Assembly: GCA_025455635.1 (NCBI GenBank)
Contig: JALOMF010000052.1
Span: forward strand, 1-23,525
Source of the DNA: Saprospiraceae bacterium
GTDB lineage: Bacteria; Bacteroidota; Bacteroidia; Chitinophagales; Saprospiraceae
Direction: 5' to 3'
DNA length: 23,525 nucleotides
Under the pieces are notes generated by a model, which searched no databases, was not told the DNA's origin, and worked only from the letters and a program-made list of their open reading frames with translations. Below, one piece after another: positions 16,471 to 23,460 of this stretch; positions within the stretch are counted from its first letter, which is position 1, and every line of letters starts with the position of its first letter. The position numbers were made by a program, and so were the translations under genes.

Positions 16471-17151
16471 TTACCCGAAAAGCGTTGGCGGCTCGGGCAC
16501 TTCCAGGTGCATCTCCGGCAAGTCGTGGGTCACGGCGTTCACTTTCGCTGATACCCGGTACTTCCTTATTATATGGTCTTGCGGGGTTTGGAGCAGGGCC
16601 AGCACCTCGTCGAGGTCGTCCGATTCGAGCCACTGTTTTTGCTGTTCGGGCGTGGTGAGCAGCACGGGCATCCGGTCGTGGAGGTCGGCCATGTCGGCGT
16701 TGGCGTCGGTGGTGATGATGGAGAAGGTCTTGAGGCCGTAGTCGCCTTTGTACCAAACATCCCAAACCCCGGCGAAGAGCATCAGCTCGTTGTTTTTCAG
16801 CAAAATACGGTAAGGCACCTTGCCGCCGCCCTCCCTGCGCCACTCGTAAAAACTATCGGCTGGCACGAGGCAGCGCCGCTTTCGGATGGGCACCCGGAAC
16901 GAAGGCTTCGCCTCGATGCCCTCCCGCCGAGCATTGATGAGGCGGCCTGCGTTTTTGCCATCCTCCGACCAGTGCGGCACGAGGCCCCAAGCTAAGTACT
17001 GGAACCGCTCCGGCTGGTCATCCGTCACCACATAGGCGTGTTGGGTGGGGGCGATGTTGTAGCTGGGGCGCAGCGTGTCCGGCACTTCCACGAATGGGAG
17101 CTGCTGCTGGATTTTTTCTTTAGAAGTGGCCAATGAGAATCGTCCGCACAT
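16471..17151 (-). CDS. yedK: SOS response-associated peptidase (SRAP, YedK/HMCES family)
   Basis: The product is a complete 226-residue SRAP-domain protein. Members link covalently through Cys2 to abasic sites in single-stranded DNA and so shield them during replication. All key residues are present: Cys2 after the initiator Met (MCGRFSL), NIAPTQ (32-37), Asn73 in NARREG, Glu103 in DSFYEWRR and His158 in LHDRMPVLL. The start is fixed because Cys2 must become the N-terminal residue. It is the last minus-strand gene before the DnaA-box-rich region, so transcription runs away from the proposed origin. No LexA-type operator was recognised. Confidence 0.97.
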   Translation of the reverse strand: MCGRFSLATSKEKIQQQLPFVEVPDTLRPSYNIAPTQHAYVVTDDQPERFQYLAWGLVPHWSEDGKNAGRLINARREGIEAKPSFRVPIRKRRCLVPADSFYEWRREGGGKVPYRILLKNNELMLFAGVWDVWYKGDYGLKTFSIITTDANADMADLHDRMPVLLTTPEQQKQWLESDDLDEVLALLQTPQDHIIRKYRVSAKVNAVTHDLPEMHLEVPEPPTLFG

Positions 17152-17905
17152 GTTTTTTCAAGAAAAAATTTGAAAGTGAAAAGTAAAAATGAGCCTGCGA
17201 AATCCCGTGCCGCAAGGTCGGGAAGTAGGGCTACCGCTGGCTTGTTTATGAATGAAACCAAGTATTGCAAGCTGTTTTTTCTGCACAAACACGCCTTGTT
17301 GCCCAACACGATTCCACAACATGCCCAAGGATGTCCACAACAAATATTTAAGCCCGAAAACAAATCGTTGGGAGCGCCTTGGAACCGTTATCAACACGAC
17401 TAAAAATGCGCTTTCATAAAGGTATAAAAATCAGCGTTTTAGCAAAAAGCTCTACCAACAGTTTTTGTGGGGAAGCATGTGGAAGCCAAGGGAACTTGCC
17501 AACAACCATACAGTTGGTACGTGTAGCTTTCGATTTTTAAGGTACACATGAAATGGGTTTTGTGTGGGCAACCCCATGTTCCGTAAATGTTAACCGAAAG
17601 TTATCCCAAAGCCCAAAACAAGTTTTTCTCCCCACTGTTCCTTCTCCACAGCATGTGAAAAAACGGCCTAAACCATTGACAGCGAACGCCCCACCGTGTT
17701 GGCCGACTGTGGATGGACGGGGCAGTTATCAAGGTTTGGATTTGGCACTAAAAAAGACCCCCGAATTCTCCACATACCAACACCCTTAATAATAAGAGGC
17801 TTTTGAATCTTTTTTAAAAAGAAACTATCAATACCTATTACATGTGACACTGCCGTGAGATTCGGTCAAACAAAACAATTTAGTTTTACCCAAAATTTTA
17901 GCTCG
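17152..17905. other. Left non-coding region with degenerate DnaA-box-like 9-mers
   Basis: About 750 bp without a credible gene separate divergent yedK and ctaA. It contains several near matches to the DnaA box TTATCCACA: ATGTCCACA (17331), TTATCAACA (17388), TGTGGGGAA (17466, reverse), TTATCCCAA (17601), TTCTCCACA (17642 and 17766) and TGTGGATGG (17708, reverse). It also has a second family close to TTACCAACA: CTACCAACA (17452), TTGCCAACA (17496) and ATACCAACA (17774). An A/T-rich tract lies at about 17783-17840. I read this as the left half of a candidate origin region. No single box is a perfect match. Confidence 0.5.
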
Positions 17906-18991
17906 ATGAATGCAAGCGCTACTTCGTTTCAAATTGCAAGACCCGTCCGGATTTGGTTGCTTACGGGCGTGGTCATGGTCTTTTTCCAGGTGGTCATCGG
18001 CGGCGTCACCCGCCTCACCGACTCTGGCCTGAGCATCACCGAATGGGCCGTCATACAGGGCACGCTGCCGCCGCTCAACGAGGCCGAGTGGCAGGTGGCC
18101 TTCGACAAGTACAAAGTGGCTGCCAAGAAGCAGTTCGAGACCCTCCATGCCGACATGACGCTGCCGGAATTCAAGGTCATCTTCTTTTGGGAATACGGTC
18201 ATCGGCTCTGGGCGAGGATGATGGGTTTTGTGTTCCTGTTTCCCTTCCTTTGGTTTTTGTTGAAAAAGCAGTTGCCCGGCTGGCTGCTGCGTCGGCTCGG
18301 CGTGGTCATTGGGCTGGCCATGCTGGCGGCGGTCTTCGGTTGGATCATGGTGGCCAGCGGCCTCAACAACGACAATCGCACTTGGGTGAGCGCCTACAAG
18401 CTCGTGACGCACCTAGGCATCGCCACGGCGCTGTTTGCGTACCTCTACTGGACGTGGCTCCGGGCGGCGCAGCCCGTGGCCGTAGATGGCCACCTAGCGG
18501 GCCTGCGGCGGCTCGGTTGGTGGGTGGCGGCAGTGCTTTTCGTTCAGATTGCCTTCGGCGGGTTGATGGCGGGCATGAGGGCTGGCCTCATCCATGCGCA
18601 TTTCCCGGTGTTCATCGAATGGGGGCGGTTCTGGCAGGTGCTGACAGCCTCGCCCGTTGATTCCGCACAGCTGCTCGACTACGAGCCTCAGCAGAGCATC
18701 AAGGCGGTGGTGCAGCTCCTGCACCGTGGCATGGCTTGGGTGCTGGTGGTACTTTCCGTGATACTGTTTTTGAAAATCAGGCGGGAATCGGTTTCCAAGC
18801 AGCTCCAGCTCGGTGGAAACCTGCTGATGGGGATGCTTTTCGTCCAGTTTTTGCTCGGTGTGTTGACGATTATCAACTGTGTTGGGCGGGTGCCGTTGTT
18901 CTGGGGTGCGGTGCACCAAGCAGGTGCGCTGGTGCTTTTGGCAGTGGTTTTGTCCGTAAATTACCAGTTTTCAAAAAGCGTAAAACGTTGA
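17906..18991 (+). CDS. ctaA: Heme A synthase, COX15/CtaA family
   Basis: The 361-residue polytopic inner-membrane protein oxidises heme O to heme A for aa3-type cytochrome oxidases. It shows VVIGGVTRLTDSGLSITEW (29-47), the class with a long first loop (NEAEWQVAFDKYK...LPEFKVIFFWEYGHRLWARMMG), and about eight membrane segments. Four conserved histidines are in place as heme ligands: His99 (EYGHRLW), His169 (LVTHLG), His273 (LLHRGMAW) and His337 (AVHQAGAL). FGGLMAGMRAGLIHAHFP (217-234) is the second-half signature. The ATG at 17906 is preferred over a GTG at 17855 because the family region begins just after it. No cytochrome oxidase or ctaB gene is adjacent, which is unusual since ctaA often sits with them; here it is enclosed by two DnaA-box clusters. 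Confidence 0.95.
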   Translation: MNASATSFQIARPVRIWLLTGVVMVFFQVVIGGVTRLTDSGLSITEWAVIQGTLPPLNEAEWQVAFDKYKVAAKKQFETLHADMTLPEFKVIFFWEYGHRLWARMMGFVFLFPFLWFLLKKQLPGWLLRRLGVVIGLAMLAAVFGWIMVASGLNNDNRTWVSAYKLVTHLGIATALFAYLYWTWLRAAQPVAVDGHLAGLRRLGWWVAAVLFVQIAFGGLMAGMRAGLIHAHFPVFIEWGRFWQVLTASPVDSAQLLDYEPQQSIKAVVQLLHRGMAWVLVVLSVILFLKIRRESVSKQLQLGGNLLMGMLFVQFLLGVLTIINCVGRVPLFWGAVHQAGALVLLAVVLSVNYQFSKSVKR

Positions 18992-19109
18992 TTGTTGAAA
19001 ATCATGTTGGTAACTGACACAAATCACGTAGTCACCTTTTTTTGGTATGTATTGTTTTGAAAAACAAGTGCTTAAATTGATGCGTCAGGAGCTGGTGGGG
19101 AGGGAAGAT

Positions 19110-19130
19110 TGTTGATAAACTTGTTGGTAA
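19110..19130 (+). promoter_or_regulatory. Tandem DnaA-box-like pair, copy 1
   Basis: TGTTGATAA-ACT-TGTTGGTAA consists of two 9-mers in the same orientation with a 3-nt spacer (12-nt period, about one helical turn). The same arrangement recurs at 19250-19270. Confidence 0.6.
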
Positions 19131-19140
19131 CATCATTCTT

Positions 19141-19161
19141 AAACACTTTTCCACAGTGTTT
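19141..19161 (+). terminator. Possible ctaA terminator overlapping a DnaA-like box
   Basis: AAACACT (19141-19147) and AGTGTTT (19155-19161) form a 7-bp stem with loop TTTCCAC, followed by a T-run. It could terminate ctaA transcription. The stem and loop also contain the DnaA-like box TTTTCCACA (19147-19155), so the hairpin may be incidental to origin structure. The stem is weak. Confidence 0.35.
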
Positions 19162-19238
19162 TTTACCTTATGTTTTATTTTATTGGGTAAAACTAGGGAA
19201 ATGATAAGCGTTATAGATTATTTGAAAAACACTTATGA

Positions 19239-19270
19239 TTATCAACAATTGTGGATAAGTGTGTTGGTAA
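19239..19270 (+). promoter_or_regulatory. Core DnaA-box array: head-to-head pair plus tandem pair, copy 2
   Basis: TTATCAACA (19239-19247) faces the consensus box TGTGGATAA (19250-19258) across 2 nt, a near-perfect palindrome with one mismatched pair. After GTG comes TGTTGGTAA (19262-19270). Three 9-mers lie within 32 nt. This is the densest candidate DnaA-binding site in the window. Confidence 0.65.
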
Positions 19271-19399
19271 GTGTGTGTTTCCCACCACTATTTTGCATGG
19301 CAGTAAGATGGAAAATTCATGGTCGAGGATTGAAACGGGGTTGGGCGGTACCAGGTTGCGGTGGTTGAAAACAAATTATTCGATAGTACTTAAAAAAAC

Positions 19400-19407
19400 T
19401 ATTTTTG
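19400..19407 (+). promoter_or_regulatory. Possible -7 box for the alpha/beta hydrolase gene
   Basis: TATTTTTG fits TAnnTTTG, 30 nt before the ATG at 19437. No good TTG lies 17-23 nt upstream. Position and spacing to the start codon are plausible. Confidence 0.4.
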
Positions 19408-19436
19408 CCGCAATTGCCTAACAATTCAACAGCTAA

Positions 19437-20201
19437 ATGGAGTATTCTGTCACTGAAGAAGGCGGATTTAAGTACATCGAAACCAAAGGTGGAACGCAGA
19501 ACCTGCTCCTGCTGCATGGCCTCTTTGGTGCGTTGAGTAATTTTTCCGGCATACTCCAGCATTTCGGCCAGCGGTACAACGTCATCGTGCCAATGCTCCC
19601 GATTTTCGACATGCCATTCCGCAAGCTCTCCGTTTCTGGCTTGGTGGACCACGTAGCGGCATTTGTTGAAAAAAAGGGCTACACCAAAGTGCATTTGCTC
19701 GGCAATTCCTTGGGCGGTCACATCTCCCTGCTCTACGCCTTGGCGCACCCAGAGCGCATCGCATCCATCACCCTCACTGGCAGTTCCGGCCTCTTCGAAA
19801 GTGCGATGGGCTCCACCTTCCCCAAGCGGGGCGACTACGACTATATCAAGAAAAAAGCCGAAGACACCTTCTACGACCCTGCCACTGCGACCAAGGACTT
19901 GGTGGACGAGATTTTCAATACCGTCAACGACCGCAACAAGGCCATCCGGGTAGTGGCCACCGCCAAGTCGGCCATCCGCCACAACCTGCGGGAGCGCCTC
20001 CACACCATCACCGCACCTACCCTGCTCATCTGGGGCAAGGACGACCAAGTGACCCCCGCCTTCGTCGGCGAGGAGTTCCATGAGCGCATCAAAAACTCCC
20101 GGCTTTTTATGTTGGAAAAATGCGGACATGCGCCCATGATGGAGCATCCGGGGGTTTTCAATGCCCATTTGGAGACATTCTTAAAAGAGGTCGTTGGCTA
20201 A
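19437..20201 (+). CDS. Alpha/beta-fold hydrolase
   Basis: This 254-residue cytoplasmic protein has the complete alpha/beta hydrolase signature. The oxyanion-hole motif HGLFG is at residues 27-31 and the nucleophile elbow GNSLGGH has Ser91. The acid is Asp202 or Asp203 in WGKDDQVTP, and His231 lies in KCGHAPMMEHP. A short cap region lies about residues 118-180. The order and spacing resemble the MhpC/BioH-like branch of esterases and C-C hydrolases; the substrate is not evident. There is no signal peptide. The gene begins just right of the candidate origin and converges on the MoxR gene, with a hairpin between them. Confidence 0.94.
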   Translation: MEYSVTEEGGFKYIETKGGTQNLLLLHGLFGALSNFSGILQHFGQRYNVIVPMLPIFDMPFRKLSVSGLVDHVAAFVEKKGYTKVHLLGNSLGGHISLLYALAHPERIASITLTGSSGLFESAMGSTFPKRGDYDYIKKKAEDTFYDPATATKDLVDEIFNTVNDRNKAIRVVATAKSAIRHNLRERLHTITAPTLLIWGKDDQVTPAFVGEEFHERIKNSRLFMLEKCGHAPMMEHPGVFNAHLETFLKEVVG

Positions 20202-20202
20202 G

Positions 20203-20257
20203 TTGTTGTATTGTTGTATTGTTGTATTGTTCTCGTGACATATAACAATATAACAAT
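20203..20257. terminator. Bidirectional terminator made of an 8-bp tandem repeat
   Basis: TTGTTGTA is repeated about 3.6 times at 20203-20231. The arm 20218-20231 pairs with 20244-20257 (AACAATATAACAAT) as a 14-bp stem with one mismatch and a 12-nt loop. It sits in the 71 bp between the convergent hydrolase and MoxR genes, so it probably ends both transcripts. Confidence 0.7.
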
Positions 20258-20272
20258 CAAGCAATTCAACAA

Positions 20273-21358
20273 TTACACTATCTCCTTACACGCCCGATAA
20301 ATATCTGCCCACTCCTTTCGTTCCTTCACCACCGTTTCCAAGTATTCCAGCCAGATATTTTTGTCCTGAACAGGGTCTTTCACGATAGCGCCCGTGATGC
20401 CCGCCGCCAAGTCGTGCGCCCGCAGCGTACCATCGCCGAAGTGAACGGCCAATGCCTGCCCGCTGTGTACCACCGAAATGGCCTCGGCAGTGCTCAGGGT
20501 TGCGCCCGGCGACTTCAGCTTGGTGCGCCCGTCCTCCGTTTTTCCGCTCCGCAATTCCCTAAAAATGGTCACCAACCGCTCGATTTCCTTCACGGGGGCC
20601 GAGTTCGGTGGCAGTTCCAGCGATGTTCCAATTTTTTCAACCCTCGTTTTCACGATGTTCACTTCCTCGGCGAGCGTGGCTGGCAGCGGCATTACCACCG
20701 TGTTGAAGCGGCGGCGCAGGGCGCTCGACAGGTCGTTGATGCCACGGTCACGGTCGTTGGCGGTGGCGATGACGTTGAAGCCACGGCGGGCCTGCACCTC
20801 CGTGTTCAGTTCCGGCACAGGCAACATTTTTTCCGATAAAATGGTGATGAGGGCATCTTGCACATCGCTGGGCATACGGGTCAGCTCCTCAATGCGGGCG
20901 ATTTTGCCTTCCCGCATGGCGTTCATCACGGGGCTGGGCACGAGTGCGTTTTGGCTGGGGCCTTCGGCCAAAAGGCGGGCGTAGTTCCAGCCGTAGCGCA
21001 GTGCTTCCTCGCTCATGCCCGCAGTGCCCTGCACCAGCCGGGTGCTGTCGCCGGAGATGGCAGCGGCTAGGTGCTCGGCCACCCAGGTCTTGGCCGTGCC
21101 GGGGATGCCGATGAGCAGCAGCGCCCGGTCGGTGGCCAGCGTGGCCACTGCTATTTCGATGAGGCGGCGCTGGCCGAAATATTTAGGCTCTACCTCGGTG
21201 CCATCGGGCAGCTTGCCGCCCAGCAGGTAGGTCACTACGGCCCACGGTGACATTTGCCAGTTGGAGGGCCGCTGGTGGTCGTCGGTGGCGATGAGCGCTT
21301 TCAACTCGTGTGCGTACACCTGTTCGGCGTGGGGGCGGAGTATTTGTTCGTCAATCAT
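20273..21358 (-). CDS. MoxR-type AAA+ ATPase
   Basis: The product has 361 residues from the ATG at 21358; a TTG seven codons upstream is less likely. The AAA+ core has Walker A GIPGTAKT (84-91), a Walker B-like segment GKIARIEEL (151-159), sensor 1 NVIATANDRDRG (195-206) with Asn201, and SALRRRFN (212-219) with candidate arginine fingers. MoxR ATPases work as chaperone-like remodelling motors, usually with a von Willebrand A-domain partner encoded next door. This one resembles the branch found in clusters with VWA, SWIM-zinc-finger and DUF5682 genes (recalled, not searched). None is present here: the neighbours are a convergent hydrolase and a divergent TPR gene. Its substrate and partner are unknown. 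Confidence 0.93.
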   Translation of the reverse strand: MIDEQILRPHAEQVYAHELKALIATDDHQRPSNWQMSPWAVVTYLLGGKLPDGTEVEPKYFGQRRLIEIAVATLATDRALLLIGIPGTAKTWVAEHLAAAISGDSTRLVQGTAGMSEEALRYGWNYARLLAEGPSQNALVPSPVMNAMREGKIARIEELTRMPSDVQDALITILSEKMLPVPELNTEVQARRGFNVIATANDRDRGINDLSSALRRRFNTVVMPLPATLAEEVNIVKTRVEKIGTSLELPPNSAPVKEIERLVTIFRELRSGKTEDGRTKLKSPGATLSTAEAISVVHSGQALAVHFGDGTLRAHDLAAGITGAIVKDPVQDKNIWLEYLETVVKERKEWADIYRACKEIV

Positions 21359-21687
21359 TCGTTTGAAGTTAAAAGACAAAAGTGCAGGGACGAAGGTAAA
21401 AAGTTTGGGCGGGGATGGTCGGCTGCTGTTTTGGGTATTGGTGCTGGGTAAATAAGTTAAATTTTTTCCATTTTAATGAAAATAATTTGTAAAAAACTGA
21501 TTTTTAACATCTTGTGAAAGAGTTTGGCAAATTAATTGATATTTTTATTAATACGTTACTATGAACAACAAAAGCCTGGAACATTATTTTTTACCAGCGC
21601 ACAGCGTTGTTTCAAGAGTGAGCAAGCTCAGATACCCGCCTTGCCCAAGCCTGCCAGCACCGATGCGCTACAATCGCCGAGTAAACT
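21359..21687. other. Divergent promoter region between the MoxR and TPR genes
   Basis: This stretch of 329 bp is A/T-rich in its middle (about 21450-21555). On the minus strand TACCTTCG (21391-21398) is one base off the TAnnTTTG -7 consensus, 33 nt from the MoxR start. A small palindrome TGAGC-AA-GCTCA lies at 21619-21630. The 73-codon frame at 21561 looks fortuitous. I see no other structure. Confidence 0.4.
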
Positions 21688-22776
21688 ATGAGAAAGTCAC
21701 CAATCACTATGCTTGTATTGGCATTAGCCACCAACCTGCTTTGCGGCCAAGACCAAGTTTTTCAAGAGAAAGCTGGCTTTGAGCTAGAGTCGCAAAATTA
21801 CTTCGAACAAGCCGAGGAGCTTTACCATTCTGGGGAAAAGGAAATGGCTGCCGAGAGCTACTCGTTGGCCTATGCCGCCGACCCCAGCGACCCCAAGCCA
21901 TTGTACAACCTTGCGCTCACGCATTTTGAGTTGGAAGATTATGGAAAAGCAGCAGTAGCGCTCGAAAAGCTGTTCTTGCTGAACCCTACCGATACGGCTG
22001 CGATGGGGCTTTACGGCCACACGCTGTTGCAGTGCGGCAAGGCGGCCGAAGCCGTGGCGTGCTTCGATGTGGTGCTCTACACCGAGGCTACCGATGCCCT
22101 GTTCGTTGACCGTGCACTGGCCAATATCAGCCTAAACCGCACCAATGATGCCATGCGGGACTTTGATGAGGCCCTGCGGCTGAATCCCCACAATTTTGAG
22201 GCATGCCTTGGTAAGGGTACTGTTTATAGGGACTTGAACCAGCCAAAACTGGCCATTGCTTGGCTCGAAAAAGCGCTGACAGCTAGGCCCGGCGATGCTT
22301 CGGCATTGAGCAACCTCGCCATTGTCAAATATCAAGTGGGCGAAAAAGAAGAGGCCATGGACTGCTTCAGGAGGGCACTGCAATCGGCCAAAATCAGTGA
22401 AATATACCTCAAAAGGGCGCAGTGTTACCTGCTCGAACGCAATTTCAGCGATGCCATAGCCGATGCGCGGGAGGCCATGCTGCTGGATGGTGAAAACCCA
22501 GCTGTGTACGCCTTCATCGGCGACGTGGAAATTGAAAAGTCAGACTACGAGGCTGCCATTGAAAGCTTCGGTGTGGCCATTGACCTAAAACCTGACCAAG
22601 CAGACTACTACATGGGCAGGGCTTCGGCCAGTATCAAGCACGAGCTTTATTATGAAGCCGTGAACGACCTCTACCGGGCGCTCGACTTGAAGCCTTTCAG
22701 CACCGATGCCCGTAAAATGCTGCAAGATGTCTATAGCCGCATTGATGCGGAGATGCTAGGACAGTCGGGCCGTTGA
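21688..22776 (+). CDS. Secreted tetratricopeptide-repeat protein
   Basis: The product has 362 residues. Residues 1-20 form a signal peptide (ITMLVLALATNLLCG, cleavage before Q21), so the protein is probably periplasmic. The rest is about nine TPR units of 34 residues, recognisable by repeated phrases such as PKPLYNLALTHFELEDYGKAAVALEKLFLLNP, ALRLNPHNFEACLGKGTVYRDLNQPKLAIAWLEKAL, and AVYAFIGDVEIEKSDYEAAIESFGVAIDLKP. TPR arrays form a superhelical groove that binds partner proteins; no enzymatic domain is attached. The Cys at position 19 is not in a good lipobox (Leu at -1). Transcription is divergent from the MoxR gene and ends at a strong terminator. The partner is unknown. Confidence 0.92.
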   Translation: MRKSPITMLVLALATNLLCGQDQVFQEKAGFELESQNYFEQAEELYHSGEKEMAAESYSLAYAADPSDPKPLYNLALTHFELEDYGKAAVALEKLFLLNPTDTAAMGLYGHTLLQCGKAAEAVACFDVVLYTEATDALFVDRALANISLNRTNDAMRDFDEALRLNPHNFEACLGKGTVYRDLNQPKLAIAWLEKALTARPGDASALSNLAIVKYQVGEKEEAMDCFRRALQSAKISEIYLKRAQCYLLERNFSDAIADAREAMLLDGENPAVYAFIGDVEIEKSDYEAAIESFGVAIDLKPDQADYYMGRASASIKHELYYEAVNDLYRALDLKPFSTDARKMLQDVYSRIDAEMLGQSGR

Positions 22777-22831
22777 ATTACCATTGAATCAAAATTTTTT
22801 CAGCATCAATATTCCTCATTCCCGGAATAAG

Positions 22832-22863
22832 CCGGGTCGCAGTAGCTGCGGCCCGGTTTTTTT
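22832..22863 (+). terminator. Intrinsic terminator after the TPR gene
   Basis: CCGGGTCGCAG (22832-22842) and CTGCGGCCCGG (22846-22856) form an 11-bp GC-rich stem with one G-T pair and a TAG loop, followed directly by seven T. This is a textbook Rho-independent terminator. Confidence 0.93.
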
Positions 22864-22935
22864 ATGCCCTGTTTGAAGTCAGGGTCAAACAGCCTTGTAC
22901 TTTTCATGCTGCCGTTTTTTTTTTGATATTATGCT

Positions 22936-22967
22936 TTTGTTTATTGTGAAGCGTTACACTACATTTG
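22936..22967 (+). promoter_or_regulatory. Bacteroidota-type promoter for the DksA-like gene
   Basis: TTTG (22936-22939) and TACATTTG (22960-22967) are separated by 20 nt, matching the TTTG-N19-21-TAnnTTTG promoter of Bacteroidota. It is the best two-element promoter seen in the window. Transcription would start near 22974, giving a leader of about 77 nt. Confidence 0.65.
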
Positions 22968-23050
22968 CCAGACGAGGCTATGAATATTTATTTTAACTTG
23001 GATGTTGAGATTTAAAACGAACGCAATTTTTTACAAAACTTACTGATACT

Positions 23051-23434
23051 ATGTTTTCTGCTACACCACCCACCCGTACCCGGTACTCCGATGCCGAGCT
23101 AGAAGAGTTCAGGGTCATCATCATCGAAAAACTGGAAAAGGCCCAGCTCCAGCTCAAGTACTACCTGCTCCAGTTGACAGAACTGGCCGACAATGAGGAC
23201 GCCAAAATCAAGAACATGGACGATGCGGTAGGCTCCGTGGAACGGGAGTACGTCAACTCGCTGGCCGCCCGGCAGCGCAACCTCATACAGCACCTCGACA
23301 ATGCCCTGCTGCGCATCCAGAACAAGGTTTATGGCGTGTGCAGGGCCACTGGAAAGCTGATTGCGAAAGAGCGGCTGCTCGCCGTGCCTCATGCCACCCT
23401 GAGCATGGATGCCAAGCGGATGGGGCTTTCCTAG
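23051..23434 (+). CDS. TraR/DksA-family transcriptional regulator lacking most zinc ligands
   Basis: The product has 127 residues. Residues about 14-90 are helical and charged, as in the DksA coiled coil that enters the RNA polymerase secondary channel. The C-terminus YGVCRATGKLIAKERLLAVPHATLSMDAK (94-122) aligns with the DksA zinc-finger region YGxCxxCGxxIxxxRLxAxPxAxxCxxC. Only Cys97 remains; the other three ligand positions are Thr100, Ser118 and Ala121. This degenerate form is common in Bacteroidota as far as I recall, so the fold is probably kept without zinc. A role in modulating transcription with RNA polymerase is inferred from the family. It has its own promoter and terminator and so is monocistronic. 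Confidence 0.88.
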   Translation: MFSATPPTRTRYSDAELEEFRVIIIEKLEKAQLQLKYYLLQLTELADNEDAKIKNMDDAVGSVEREYVNSLAARQRNLIQHLDNALLRIQNKVYGVCRATGKLIAKERLLAVPHATLSMDAKRMGLS

Positions 23435-23460
23435 GCTTTTTTTGATGGCTTCGGGTACTG

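Larger units (their letters stand above)
18992..19436. other. Right non-coding region with DnaA-box cluster: candidate oriC
   Basis: This A/T-rich, gene-free stretch of 445 bp holds seven DnaA-box-like 9-mers: TGTTGGTAA at 19005, 19122 and 19262, TGTTGATAA at 19110, TTTTCCACA at 19147, TTATCAACA at 19239 and a perfect TGTGGATAA at 19250. Boxes come in ordered groups: two tandem pairs with 3-nt spacers, and one head-to-head pair. A very A/T-rich tract (about 19160-19240) lies between them and could serve as the unwinding element. Nearest genes on the left (yedK, yifB) and right (hydrolase) point away. A replication origin is inferred; dnaA itself is not in the window. Confidence 0.6.

Noticed and set aside
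17170..17789. Several 60-80-codon ORFs in the gap left of ctaA
   Set aside because: They overlap on both strands, lack any domain, and cross the box cluster. Judged fortuitous.
19156..19368. 70-codon plus-strand ORF right of ctaA
   Set aside because: It runs through the DnaA-box array, and its composition follows the A/T-rich boxes. No protein family resemblance.
20203..20231. TTGTTGTA tandem array as a CRISPR or VNTR locus
   Set aside because: Only 3.6 short units without spacers. It is better explained as one arm of the terminator hairpin.
21561..21782. 73-codon ORF upstream of and overlapping the TPR gene
   Set aside because: It overlaps the signal peptide of the TPR gene in another frame and shows no family similarity.
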